Program-made: the position numbers and the translations under genes
Part shown: one piece after another, positions 8,768 to 17,142 of the stretch
Position numbering within the stretch: position 1 is the first letter of the stretch
How the letters are laid out: each line of letters begins with the position of its first letter
Notes under the pieces: model-generated
Told to the model about the DNA's origin: nothing
Seen by the model: only the letters and a program-made list of their open reading frames with translations
Databases searched by the model: none
Assembly: GCA_903933995.1 (NCBI GenBank)
Contig: CAIZMD010000351.1
Coordinates: forward strand, 1 to 24,969
Direction: 5' to 3'
Source of the DNA: an uncultured Bacteroidota bacterium
GTDB taxonomy: Bacteria > Bacteroidota > Bacteroidia > Chitinophagales > Chitinophagaceae
DNA: 24,969 bases

Positions 8768-10363
8768 ATGAAAAAAATATATTCAATAACAGTTATTTCT
8801 TCTTTACTTTTTATTACAGCTTGTAGTAAAGACTTTTTAGAAGTAAAACCACAGCAAAGTGTCCTAACCGAAGACGTATTTAAAAGTATGCCAACTTCTA
8901 GGGCTGCCGTAAATGGTCTTTATTCAATGATGCAATCTTATAGTTATTACGGAAGAGACGCAATGGTTATTCCAGAAGTGTTATCTGATAATGCTACAAG
9001 AAGTGTAAGATCGGGTAATAGGTACACTGGAATGAATACCGTAACACATACAGCTACTGATGCCAACGTTAGTAGAATGTGGAGTCAGATGTATCAGGTA
9101 ATTACCAATACTAATGCCATTATTGCCAATCAAGAAAATATTAAAAAAATAGCAACATCTCTTCAGCAAGAAGAGGCTGCTCAATTAGTGGGTGAAGCTT
9201 ATGCCGTTAGAGCGCTAGTTTATTTTGACTTAATGAAGTTTTTTGCACGGCCATTAAAATTCACTGCCGATGGATCACACTTGGGTGTGCCGCTGGTAAT
9301 TAATCCAATAGTAAATATTACAGAAGTTGTTTATCCTGCAAGAAACACAGCGGCTGAGGTATATACCCAAATTGATAAAGATATTACAGCAGCAATTGCA
9401 CTATTACCGCAAAGTGGAAATGTAATAAGTAATGGAGCTGTAAACAGCACTTTATTTAAAATAAGGATGAATAGATTTTCAACTTTGGCTTTAAAAGCTA
9501 GGATTGCTTTATATAAGTCTGATTGGGTAAGTGCTGTAGATGCGGCTAATCAGGTTATTGCATCTGGCCGTTATTCATTGTATACTTTTGGAACAATGCT
9601 TCAAGATTTTAGATCTCAAAATAGTCCTGAATCTTTATTTGAAATAGCAAATAATACCAATGATAATCCAGGAACAGATTCTTATGCATATTTATGTAGT
9701 CAGCAGGGTTATGGTGAAATGCTTGGAACAATGCAATCAATGAATAGCAGAAGTACGGGCACTACACTTTCAACTTTTAGAGGGTTATATGAGGCTTATT
9801 CGGCTACTGATATTCGACGTGGATTTATTGCATTAGGTAATAGAAATTCAATTGGCGGTGAAACCAATGTACCCATTCCAACTAAGTATATTAATATTTC
9901 TACTTACATGGAAAACACCAAAGTATTGAGATTGGCAGAAATGTATTTAATTAGAGGTGAAGCGAATGCACAATTAGCCGTTGCAAATAGCAATAGCGCC
10001 TTGTTAACTACTTCATTAACAGACATCAATCTCATTAGAAAGTCTAGAGATACAGCCTCTGCTACAAGACCATTTAATGCTGTACTAACGGGTACGCCCC
10101 CTGCTGGAAGTATTTCTGCAGCAGCATTTATAGATAGTATTATTGTAGAAAGAAGGAAAGAATTTGCTTTTGAAGGTCAACGTTTATTTGATCTAAACAG
10201 AAGACAATTAAATTTTGTAAAAATTAGTTCGGGCGGAAATGCAACATCAAGATTGATACAATATTCTGCCACCACTTCTAATTTCTATTATAGAACTATA
10301 TTGCCAATACCAGTTGCTCAGGTTCAAAATAATATTAATATGGTGCAAAATCCAGGATTTTAA
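8768..10363 (+). CDS. SusD/RagB-family surface lipoprotein
   Basis: This is a 531-residue substrate-capturing lipoprotein that lids the preceding SusC. I chose the ATG at 8768 rather than the TTG at 8750 because it gives a clean lipoprotein signal, MKKIYSITVISSLLFITAC, with the lipid-bearing Cys at 19. SusD features follow: DVFKSMPTSRAAVNGLYSMM, then the helical TPR-like core VGEAYAVRALVYFDLMKFFARPL, and near the C-terminus RLAEMYLIRGEANAQL, RRKEFAFEGQRLFDLNR and LPIPVAQVQNN. The gap to susC is 18 bp, so the two are surely co-transcribed. The ligand cannot be predicted from sequence. Confidence 0.94.
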   Translation: MKKIYSITVISSLLFITACSKDFLEVKPQQSVLTEDVFKSMPTSRAAVNGLYSMMQSYSYYGRDAMVIPEVLSDNATRSVRSGNRYTGMNTVTHTATDANVSRMWSQMYQVITNTNAIIANQENIKKIATSLQQEEAAQLVGEAYAVRALVYFDLMKFFARPLKFTADGSHLGVPLVINPIVNITEVVYPARNTAAEVYTQIDKDITAAIALLPQSGNVISNGAVNSTLFKIRMNRFSTLALKARIALYKSDWVSAVDAANQVIASGRYSLYTFGTMLQDFRSQNSPESLFEIANNTNDNPGTDSYAYLCSQQGYGEMLGTMQSMNSRSTGTTLSTFRGLYEAYSATDIRRGFIALGNRNSIGGETNVPIPTKYINISTYMENTKVLRLAEMYLIRGEANAQLAVANSNSALLTTSLTDINLIRKSRDTASATRPFNAVLTGTPPAGSISAAAFIDSIIVERRKEFAFEGQRLFDLNRRQLNFVKISSGGNATSRLIQYSATTSNFYYRTILPIPVAQVQNNINMVQNPGF

Positions 10364-10387
10364 AAGAATCCAAAATTCTAATTGAAT

Positions 10388-11143
10388 ATGAAAAAGTTGA
10401 ATGCTATTTGGGTAATCACTGTATTATTATTTCTTTTCTTTTCTAATAAGTCTTTTGCATTTGAAAAGAAAGATACAGTAAGGGTGTTGTTTGTTGGAAA
10501 TAGTTATGTGTATTACAATAATTTAGCACAAATGATTGGCTTGATTACTGATAGTATGGATACAAAAATTATTTGTAAAAAATCTACAGTAGGAGCTGCA
10601 ACACTAGGACAACACTGGAATAATGCAAGGGGGCTTAAATCAAAGCAATTGATTGCCACTAAAAAATTTGATATTGTGGTCATTCAAGATAACAGTATGT
10701 GGCCCTTGGAACATAAAGATAGCTTGTTAATAAACGGGGGGCTCTTTTGTAATTATATTCGTGAAAATGCTGCCAAACCATATTTGTATAATACTTGGGC
10801 AAGGGAAAAGACTCCCGAAACGCAATCAAGAATCAATGAAGTTTATAATGATTTAGCAAAATCCGAAAATGCAGTAAATGTACCCGTTGGTTCTAGTTGG
10901 GATTTAGCAAGGAAAACCCTTCCCTCAATGAAACTTTTTAGTGAAGATGGTTCTCATCCTTCAGCAGTAGGAACTTTTTTAATTGCATTAAATTTTATTA
11001 AAAAAATAACAGGCACTTTACCAAAAAATTATGCTACCGTATATAATTATTTTGATAAAGATGGAGAGACATTTAGGATCATGCAACTTACTGATTCTGA
11101 AATTAAATCTTGTGTAAGTATTGTTAACACAGTGATTCAGTAG
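10388..11143 (+). CDS. Secreted SGNH/GDSL-type hydrolase (DUF4886-like)
   Basis: This is a 251-residue exported enzyme whose start is set at the ATG at 10388 (not the TTG at 10382), giving signal peptide residues 1-24 ending SFA. Block I is VLFVGNSY with nucleophile Ser39. VGAATLGQHW follows, then VVIQDNS at 97-103. Block V is DGSHPSAVGT, with catalytic Asp187 and His190. These blocks match SGNH hydrolases of the DUF4886 type, which are usually carbohydrate or acyl esterases. The gene starts 24 bp after the susD stop and ends 19 bp before the symporter gene, so it belongs to the same operon. A periplasmic esterase that strips an acid from the imported ligand would fit the symporter next door; this is inference. 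Confidence 0.8.
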   Translation: MKKLNAIWVITVLLFLFFSNKSFAFEKKDTVRVLFVGNSYVYYNNLAQMIGLITDSMDTKIICKKSTVGAATLGQHWNNARGLKSKQLIATKKFDIVVIQDNSMWPLEHKDSLLINGGLFCNYIRENAAKPYLYNTWAREKTPETQSRINEVYNDLAKSENAVNVPVGSSWDLARKTLPSMKLFSEDGSHPSAVGTFLIALNFIKKITGTLPKNYATVYNYFDKDGETFRIMQLTDSEIKSCVSIVNTVIQ

Positions 11144-11162
11144 AATCTATAAGCAAGCGATC

Positions 11163-12383
11163 ATGGTAAAAAAAATTGCAACCAACCTTACTTTTTGGGT
11201 ATTATTTGCTATTACATCTGGTATAATTATAGGTCATTTATACCCAGCCACGGGTGTAGCCATGCAGCCGCTTGGTAAATATTTTATTGATGTCATTAAA
11301 TTATTTATCTATCCAATTATTCTACTTACGATAGTAACAGGGATTTGTGGAATGGGTGATTTAAAAAAAGTGGGAAAAGTTGGCGGCAAAGCACTTATTT
11401 ATTTTGAAATTATAACCACGGTTGCTTTATTAATTGGAATTATTGTTGGATATCTTTTAGAGCCAGGTGCATCAGTAAATACGAGTATCGTTGCTAAAGG
11501 AGATATTTCTAAGTACAGTAGCGGTAATGTTTCAATTTCCTGGGCTCAATTTTTTCAAGACAATCTTACCATTCAAGTTTTACTCTTTGCAATTATTGCT
11601 GGTATTATTGTTAGTAAAGTAAAATACAAGGATGCTATTTTGTCTAAGGTATATTGGAGTTCTAAATATGTTTTTAGAGGTCTTCATTTAGTGATGAAAT
11701 TTGCGCCTATTGGTGCATTTGGTGGTATGGCATACACGATTGGAAAATACGGTGTTGCTACTTTATTGCCACTCGGGAAATTAATGGCTTGTGTATATAT
11801 TACAATGGCATTATTTATATTCATCATTTTAGGGTCTGTATTGCGTTATTATAAAATAAGTATTTGGAAATTTTTAGGATACATTAAAAATGAATTATTA
11901 ATAGTTTTAGGTACATCTTCTTCTGAAGCAGCTTTGCCATCATTGATGGAGAAATTGGAACATATGGGCTGTCATAAATCTGTTGTGGGGTTAGTAGTTC
12001 CTGCTGGATATTCGTTTAATTTAGACGGAACTTCTATTTACTTATCAATGGCCATTATATTTTTGGCTCAGGTCTTTCATATTCAATTAAATATGGAACA
12101 AATTCTAACCATCATTGGCATTTTGATGGTTACATCCAAAGGTGCTGCTGGTGTTACTGGGAGTGGATTTATTATTTTAGCCTCCACATTAACAGCTACT
12201 AAAGTGATACCTATTGAAGGACTTGCTCTGTTATTAGGGGTTGACCGCTTTATGTCTGAAGCAAGGGCCATTACTAACTTTATTGGAAATGGGGTTGCTA
12301 CTATTTTCATCTCAAACAATGAAAAAATGTTTGATAGATCTAGGATGTACAAAGCTTTTGGGATGCACAAAGAAGAACTTTAG
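11163..12383 (+). CDS. DctA-type dicarboxylate/amino acid:cation symporter
   Basis: This is a 406-residue inner-membrane transporter of the DAACS family. Signatures are TSSSEAALPSLMEKLEHMGC (hairpin 1, residues 251-270), GYSFNLDGTSIY (282-293), SKGAAGVTGSGF (hairpin 2, 325-336) and DRFMSEARAITNFIGNG (361-377), all close to DctA/GltP consensus. Earlier helices include the PIILLTIVTGICGMGDLKKVG segment. DctA-like members import succinate, fumarate or malate, and GltP-like ones glutamate/aspartate; the wording of the core blocks favours DctA, but the exact substrate is not certain. It is the last gene of the SusC-SusD-SGNH operon. A carboxylate symporter in such an operon is unusual and is informative about the substrate class. 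Confidence 0.9.
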   Translation: MVKKIATNLTFWVLFAITSGIIIGHLYPATGVAMQPLGKYFIDVIKLFIYPIILLTIVTGICGMGDLKKVGKVGGKALIYFEIITTVALLIGIIVGYLLEPGASVNTSIVAKGDISKYSSGNVSISWAQFFQDNLTIQVLLFAIIAGIIVSKVKYKDAILSKVYWSSKYVFRGLHLVMKFAPIGAFGGMAYTIGKYGVATLLPLGKLMACVYITMALFIFIILGSVLRYYKISIWKFLGYIKNELLIVLGTSSSEAALPSLMEKLEHMGCHKSVVGLVVPAGYSFNLDGTSIYLSMAIIFLAQVFHIQLNMEQILTIIGILMVTSKGAAGVTGSGFIILASTLTATKVIPIEGLALLLGVDRFMSEARAITNFIGNGVATIFISNNEKMFDRSRMYKAFGMHKEEL

Positions 12384-12405
12384 TTCCTACTATTTATTTT
12401 TTTTT
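12375..12405 (+). terminator. Weak hairpin plus T9 after the symporter gene
   Basis: GAAC (12375-12378) and GTTC (12383-12386) can pair around the stop codon, and nine consecutive T residues follow at 12397-12405. The stem is only 4 bp, so the call rests on the T-run and its position at the operon end. Confidence 0.35.
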
Positions 12406-12507
12406 ACCAATGACTAAACAACAGTAAATTAGGCAACCAGCAAAGCCATGCTAGATAAGGATAAACTTAAAATTAGAAATTTATATATTTTGTTCATTAT
12501 GAAGTAA

Positions 12508-13587
12508 TTAATTATTCAGCTTATTGATATCCTTTTCAAATTGCTGCTGTATTTTCCATGAGGACAAGCCAGCTGTTCCGTTACTCAGTGATATGAGCGT
12601 ATACCCATTTTGCAAATCACGTACTAAATTATTTTTAAATCCATTCCAACTGCCTGAATGGGAAACTTTCTTTCCGGGTTCATTTATTATCCAACCAAAA
12701 CCATAAGCCATTTTTGCTTTTTCTTGAACAAGAACTGGTGTATATGCTTCTTGTAGAATTTCTGGCTTAAGTAGTTTGCCATTTCTCAAAGCCTGATCCC
12801 ATTTGAGAAGATCACCTACAGTAGAATAAATATTTCCATCCCCAACTACTTCATCAAGGGGGGTAAGATCAAACGAATTCCATTTGCCATCAAGGTATCT
12901 CATGCCATAAATCCTATTTTTTGGTGAATTTGACATCTTCACTGTTTGAACGTAAGTATCTTTAAGTCCCAATGGTTTGGTTATTTTTTTCTTTAATAAT
13001 TCCGAATAAGTCATACCACTGATAGATTCTAGTATATTCGCTAAAACAGCATAACCAGTATTACAATAGTTAAACTTTTCACCTGGCACCGAAATTAAGG
13101 GTGGTTTGTGTTGAGCAAGGAGTTCAAGCAACCTGCGATTACCAATAGTATCTTTTATCTTAAGTGTGTCTTTTACCCAATCAAAATATTCAATCATGCC
13201 ATGCGTATGATTTAGCAAGTTCCTTATTGTAATTTGATTGTATGGGAACTCGCTAAGATAAATGCTGACATTGTCATCAATTTTCAATTTACCTTCTTGT
13301 GCATACATCAAAATTAGTGTGGAGGTAAATGTTTTTGAAATAGATGCAAGATTGAATGAAGATGCTGAGGTAAGTTTATTAGTGGCTGTGCTATCTGTGA
13401 AGCCAATGCTTTTTTCATAAAGCTTTACGCCATTTTTTGCCAATAGAATATTGCCATTGAATTCATGTATTTGGTTAAGGCTATCAATTGATTTGTCAAA
13501 AATATTAATAAGATCCTGCAAGGATTGGGCTTGCAGTAGGGAGGATAAAACCATTGAAACTACAATGCACAAGAATTTTTTATTCAT
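12508..13587 (-). CDS. Exported class C beta-lactamase-like serine hydrolase
   Basis: This is a 359-residue protein starting at the ATG at 13587. A longer frame begins at 13623, but the inner Met begins a clean signal peptide, MNKKFLCIVVSMVLSSLLQA. All three penicilloyl-serine transferase motifs are intact: SISK (Ser82/Lys85), YCN (Tyr174/Asn176) and HSG (310-312). Such proteins in Bacteroidota are more often D-amino-acid peptidases or esterases than antibiotic-resistance enzymes, so a beta-lactam role should not be assumed. It lies 133 bp downstream of the M20 peptidase gene on the same strand and closes a run of three exported hydrolases. Confidence 0.85.
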   Translation of the reverse strand: MNKKFLCIVVSMVLSSLLQAQSLQDLINIFDKSIDSLNQIHEFNGNILLAKNGVKLYEKSIGFTDSTATNKLTSASSFNLASISKTFTSTLILMYAQEGKLKIDDNVSIYLSEFPYNQITIRNLLNHTHGMIEYFDWVKDTLKIKDTIGNRRLLELLAQHKPPLISVPGEKFNYCNTGYAVLANILESISGMTYSELLKKKITKPLGLKDTYVQTVKMSNSPKNRIYGMRYLDGKWNSFDLTPLDEVVGDGNIYSTVGDLLKWDQALRNGKLLKPEILQEAYTPVLVQEKAKMAYGFGWIINEPGKKVSHSGSWNGFKNNLVRDLQNGYTLISLSNGTAGLSSWKIQQQFEKDINKLNN

Positions 13588-13720
13588 TTTGATCAAACTG
13601 AAAATCGCCCTTTTATTAAACATAAAATATTATTGATTTCATTAAATTTATGGTAATTTAAAAAATGCTATTTTGAAAAGAATAGTTTTTAATGATGATA
13701 ATTATTACATTATATAGCAT

Positions 13721-15247
13721 CTATTCCATTATCATAATAGCTGAAAGTTGGGCTATTGAGTCCCAAAGGTTTTGAAGTCTAACATTTTCATTTTCTGAAT
13801 GCTGATTGTTGTCGTGATTAACCAAGCATAAATTAATTACTTTGGCATTAAGATGTTTTTCAAAAAGATACAACGGTAAACTACCTCCAGATGTTGGCTC
13901 TAATATCAGTTGCTTTTTAGTAGCTGATTTTACTGCCTTTATAACTTGCTGAGAAATTGGCAAATCCAACGGTGTTCGTTGTGCATTGTATCCGCCTTTA
14001 ATGATTTTTAATTTTGCAATTTTTGGATTTTGTAATCGCTCTTCATCTGTAGGATCCCGATTTAAAAGAAGAAATCCCTGTTCAATCACATGTTGTTTTA
14101 ATAATTCAATTTGCTTTAAATAGTCTGTGCCCAGAACTTGACGTAAATCAAGCGTTGCTTTTGACTCTGTTGTGATAACATTGCTAGCGCGATTTTCTAC
14201 ATCTGCGCATTTGATTCCATTGATATTTAAAGAGGGCCACTCAAAAGTTTCAAAAAGTGTTTTTCCTCCACCCTCGGGTTTATTAATTCCCAATTCCTTT
14301 TTCATTTGCTCATCAACAGAAGGAATTGCATTAAAAGCATTTTTTTCAGATGTACTAAATGGAATTACATCATCATAGTATCCTTTTACCTTTACTAAAC
14401 CATTATCATCCTTCATGCTTGCAAGCAATTTGGACATTAATAAACATGGATTAGGTGCCCAATTACCGTAATGTCCACTATGAAGTGGACGTTTTGGGCC
14501 ATAAACAGTTAAATCAACATTTACGTCACCTCTTACCCCAAAATCTATCATCGGTAATCCAGATTGATGTACAGGACCATCACCAATTAACCATAAATCA
14601 GCCTTTAGTAAATCTTTGTGTTTATCAAGTATTTCTCCAAGATGTAATGAACCAATTTCTTCTTCTCCTTCAAAGAAAAATTTAATATTGTTTTTCAGTT
14701 TTACCCCAGTTTTAATTAAAGCATCGTAGGCATTGATAATAGTCATCACACCTGCCTTATCATCTGAACTACTCCTGCATGAAATTCTCCATTCTGGGTC
14801 AAAGGGTTTCCCATCGGTTGGAAATGCAATTGCTTTACCTGACTGTTCAATGGATTTATCTAATAAAACTGGTTGATATGGCTTTATAGCTGGATTCCAC
14901 TTTTCAGGGCTTACAGGTTGTCCATCATAATGGGCATAAAATATAATAGTAAGTGTAGCACCTGGAACCAATACTTCACCATAAATTGCTTTGGGTGTAC
15001 CCTTGGTATTGGATTCGAGCAACTTTGTTTGAATACCTCGCTTTTTCAACATTGATTCAATGAAAAGCGCATTTTTAGTAATATTGACTTTATCTAAAGC
15101 GTGGTTTGGCAATGATAAGAGACTAAAATATTCTTTAATCATCTCGTTTTGATGCTGTAAGCAATATTTATTTACCCTATCAATAGCAGTTTGTCCTGCA
15201 GCCATTTGATATGTGAACAAAAGAATTGCTATAAAAAACTGTTTCAT
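13721..15247 (-). CDS. Exported M20-family metallopeptidase (dipeptidase-like)
   Basis: This is a 508-residue enzyme with signal peptide MKQFFIAILLFTYQMAAGQ. Di-zinc M20 motifs are present in order: FYAHYDGQPV (His106, Asp108), SSSDDKAG (around 160-165, bridging Asp), FFEGEEEIGS (191-200, general-base and metal-binding Glu) and a C-terminal metal His in NHDNNQHSENE. A dimerisation/lid region lies between (DVNVDLTVYGPKRPLHSGHYG). Members cleave dipeptides or release terminal amino acids, and some act on N-acyl amino acids. The gene starts 34 bp after the esterase stop and is probably co-transcribed with it. Export is typical of Bacteroidota M20 dipeptidases. Confidence 0.9.
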   Translation of the reverse strand: MKQFFIAILLFTYQMAAGQTAIDRVNKYCLQHQNEMIKEYFSLLSLPNHALDKVNITKNALFIESMLKKRGIQTKLLESNTKGTPKAIYGEVLVPGATLTIIFYAHYDGQPVSPEKWNPAIKPYQPVLLDKSIEQSGKAIAFPTDGKPFDPEWRISCRSSSDDKAGVMTIINAYDALIKTGVKLKNNIKFFFEGEEEIGSLHLGEILDKHKDLLKADLWLIGDGPVHQSGLPMIDFGVRGDVNVDLTVYGPKRPLHSGHYGNWAPNPCLLMSKLLASMKDDNGLVKVKGYYDDVIPFSTSEKNAFNAIPSVDEQMKKELGINKPEGGGKTLFETFEWPSLNINGIKCADVENRASNVITTESKATLDLRQVLGTDYLKQIELLKQHVIEQGFLLLNRDPTDEERLQNPKIAKLKIIKGGYNAQRTPLDLPISQQVIKAVKSATKKQLILEPTSGGSLPLYLFEKHLNAKVINLCLVNHDNNQHSENENVRLQNLWDSIAQLSAIMIME

Positions 15248-15281
15248 AAATTCTTTTTAAATACTTCTACTCAATTATGAC

Positions 15282-16406
15282 TTAAGATTTTGTATGAAGT
15301 TCTTTGAGTTTATTTTGAAAATAGGTGGATGTAGGATAATATTTTAATGCCATTGTTAATACTTTTTTTGCTTTTACAGAATCTGGGTATCTGTCTGGCG
15401 AAGTAAGGTAATGAACAAGAATTTCAAAAATATCTTGAGGAGGATTCATTTTCAATCCAATTTTTGACTCAATTTCTTTAAAATGTGATTCAATTAAATC
15501 TGGATCTTTCATATAATCATAATGACTTTTATGATATCCATCAAAAATAAAAAGAAGACCATTGTACCAACTCAACATAGGGATAGAAGAATGATCCGTA
15601 TTTGGGATACAATCCACCTTATATTGTAAATATTTTGAAGAAGCCTTCTGCATTTCTTTACCAATGTTGAAGATGGAATTTGAATGAAAATTTAGGTTAC
15701 CTCCATAATTACTAGAGTCAATAACGCTAACATAATACTTTCTCATCTTGTCTTTTGGCATTGCTTGAAGCAATTCAGGTGCTTTAATTACATATTTAGC
15801 GCTGTCCCACCATAAACTTGGATCTATTGAAATAGCAGCATTAAATAAATTAGGGTACTTTAAAAAAGTATAAGTAGCAGTTAAGCCTCCTAGTGAATGA
15901 CCAACATAGATTCGATAAGGATTTGTTCTGTAATTATTTTCTACATATGTAAATACTTCTTCTTTCAAAAAATTCAAAAATTTCTCACCACCTCCACTTC
16001 CTTGCATCATGAGTTTTTGTTCAGGTGTTTTTGCATCATCCCCATTTGGTTGCTTTGTAGACGCATTAGGAGTTAAGTCACGTATCCGTTTTTCAGTATC
16101 AACTCCTACAACAATCATTTCTGGAATCTGATAATTTACATGGTCTTTCTCGCTCATAAAACTTACAATTCCAGTTAGAGGAAAAAAAGCGGTTTTACCA
16201 TCCAAAACATATATCACAGGATAGGTTTGGGTTGCGTCTTTTTGTTCGTAATAGGAAGCTGGTACCCGAATCCAGATAGTTCTATCCTCTGCCATTAGTT
16301 TTGAATGAAAATCTATTCTTAAGCCATTTTCTATTGGAGCGGATTTGAACACTTGTGCCTCCAACTTTAAAGGGAATAGCAACAAAAGGAAAAAAATATT
16401 TTGCAT
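15282..16406 (-). CDS. Exported alpha/beta-hydrolase esterase (esterase D/Fes-like)
   Basis: This is a 374-residue protein with signal peptide MQNIFFLLLLFPLKLEA. The putative-esterase fold is shown by YPVIYVLDG (residues 62-70), the nucleophile elbow GHSLGG with Ser171, SIDPSLWWD after it, and a late His272 in NTDHSSIP that suits the triad. Relatives include the siderophore-ester hydrolases (Fes/IroE-like) and feruloyl esterases. The last ~60 residues (SVKAKKVLTMALKYYPTSTYFQNKL) look like a partial TPR helix pair, common in Bacteroidota versions. It is the first gene of the minus-strand hydrolase run. The ester substrate is unknown. Confidence 0.82.
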   Translation of the reverse strand: MQNIFFLLLLFPLKLEAQVFKSAPIENGLRIDFHSKLMAEDRTIWIRVPASYYEQKDATQTYPVIYVLDGKTAFFPLTGIVSFMSEKDHVNYQIPEMIVVGVDTEKRIRDLTPNASTKQPNGDDAKTPEQKLMMQGSGGGEKFLNFLKEEVFTYVENNYRTNPYRIYVGHSLGGLTATYTFLKYPNLFNAAISIDPSLWWDSAKYVIKAPELLQAMPKDKMRKYYVSVIDSSNYGGNLNFHSNSIFNIGKEMQKASSKYLQYKVDCIPNTDHSSIPMLSWYNGLLFIFDGYHKSHYDYMKDPDLIESHFKEIESKIGLKMNPPQDIFEILVHYLTSPDRYPDSVKAKKVLTMALKYYPTSTYFQNKLKELHTKS

Positions 16407-16532
16407 AGATTTTTATAGTTAAATAAAAGATTACCTACTCAAAACAATTTCGCTTTTTTATTTGATGTTTAAAATAGTTTTTTAGTAAGTACTTGTAACT
16501 ACAGAAAATACTATCATTGCGTTGTTATAGCA

Positions 16533-16553
16533 AACTAATTCTATAAATTAGTT
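16533..16553. repeat. 8-bp inverted repeat downstream of exbD
   Basis: AACTAATT (16533-16540) and AATTAGTT (16546-16553) are perfect complements with a 5-base loop. They lie in the 193-bp gap between the exbD stop and the esterase start. It could mark the end of the exbD transcript, but the stem is AT-rich and no long T-run follows on either strand. Confidence 0.4.
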
Positions 16554-16599
16554 CAGACCAGCCCCTTGCAAGCGCAGAAATGTTGGAAGAAAATCTTAC

Positions 16600-17097
16600 T
16601 TATCTCAACAGCGCCAATTCCCCCTCTTCAATCCGAGCAATAGCATATCTCTTCACTTCATTGATTTTCATTTCATCCAACACTTTTACCAAATCACCGT
16701 AGCTAGAACTATCAGCAGGTTTAATCACAACAAAAAAATCCTTGTCCTTGGTTCTTTGTTTTTTATCCATAATCAACTGGCGCATGTCTTTCAAATTGGT
16801 AACCTGAAACTTGCTTGGGTCTAATTGACCTTCATAAAAATAGACCTTGCCATTATCTGCAGGCATCAAGGTTAAGGCACCAGTCTCCTTAATATTCATA
16901 GGATCTCCGCTTTCATCTGGCATGATAAATTTCAAGGCATTTGCTTGGCTCATGGTGGTAGTGATGATAAAAAAGGTGATTAGTAAGAAACCTAAGTCAA
17001 CCATTGGGGTCAGATCTACCCTGGTAGATAAAACCTTTCTTCTAAAAGCAGACTTGCTTTTAGAACTGCCATTGTTGGGATTGTTCATTTCTGCCAT
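16600..17097 (-). CDS. ExbD/TolR-family proton-channel subunit
   Basis: This is a 165-residue inner-membrane protein: a short basic cytoplasmic N-terminus, one transmembrane helix at ~32-49 in the motif VDLTPMVDLGFLLITFFII, then a periplasmic domain. Asp34 in PMVD is the conserved proton-relay residue. With an ExbB/TolQ/MotA-type partner it would energise TonB-dependent uptake such as the two SusC transporters here. No exbB, tonB or second exbD lies within the window, which is unusual because these genes are normally contiguous. It starts 45 bp after the EEP-enzyme stop on the same strand. A perfect 11-bp inverted repeat lies in its first codons. Confidence 0.88.
   Translation of the reverse strand: MAEMNNPNNGSSKSKSAFRRKVLSTRVDLTPMVDLGFLLITFFIITTTMSQANALKFIMPDESGDPMNIKETGALTLMPADNGKVYFYEGQLDPSKFQVTNLKDMRQLIMDKKQRTKDKDFFVVIKPADSSSYGDLVKVLDEMKINEVKRYAIARIEEGELALLR
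17040..17065. repeat. 11-bp perfect inverted repeat inside exbD 5' coding region
   Basis: TTCTAAAAGCA (17040-17050) and TGCTTTTAGAA (17055-17065) are exact complements separated by GACT. They fall within codons for SSKSKSAFRR, about 10-20 codons after the exbD start. In mRNA this would form a stable stem-loop near the start. Confidence 0.6.
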
Positions 17098-17142
17098 AAC
17101 CTAGTTTTCTACTAAGATGGATAAATCCCATTATTCCATAAT

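Noticed and set aside
12508..13587. Antibiotic-resistance beta-lactamase
   Set aside because: The SxxK, YxN and HxG motifs are shared with peptidases and esterases; the context is a hydrolase cluster and nothing indicates resistance.
14473..14490. 7-bp inverted repeat GTCCACT-ATGA-AGTGGAC
   Set aside because: It lies in the M20 coding region over the conserved PLHSGH codons, so protein sequence explains it.
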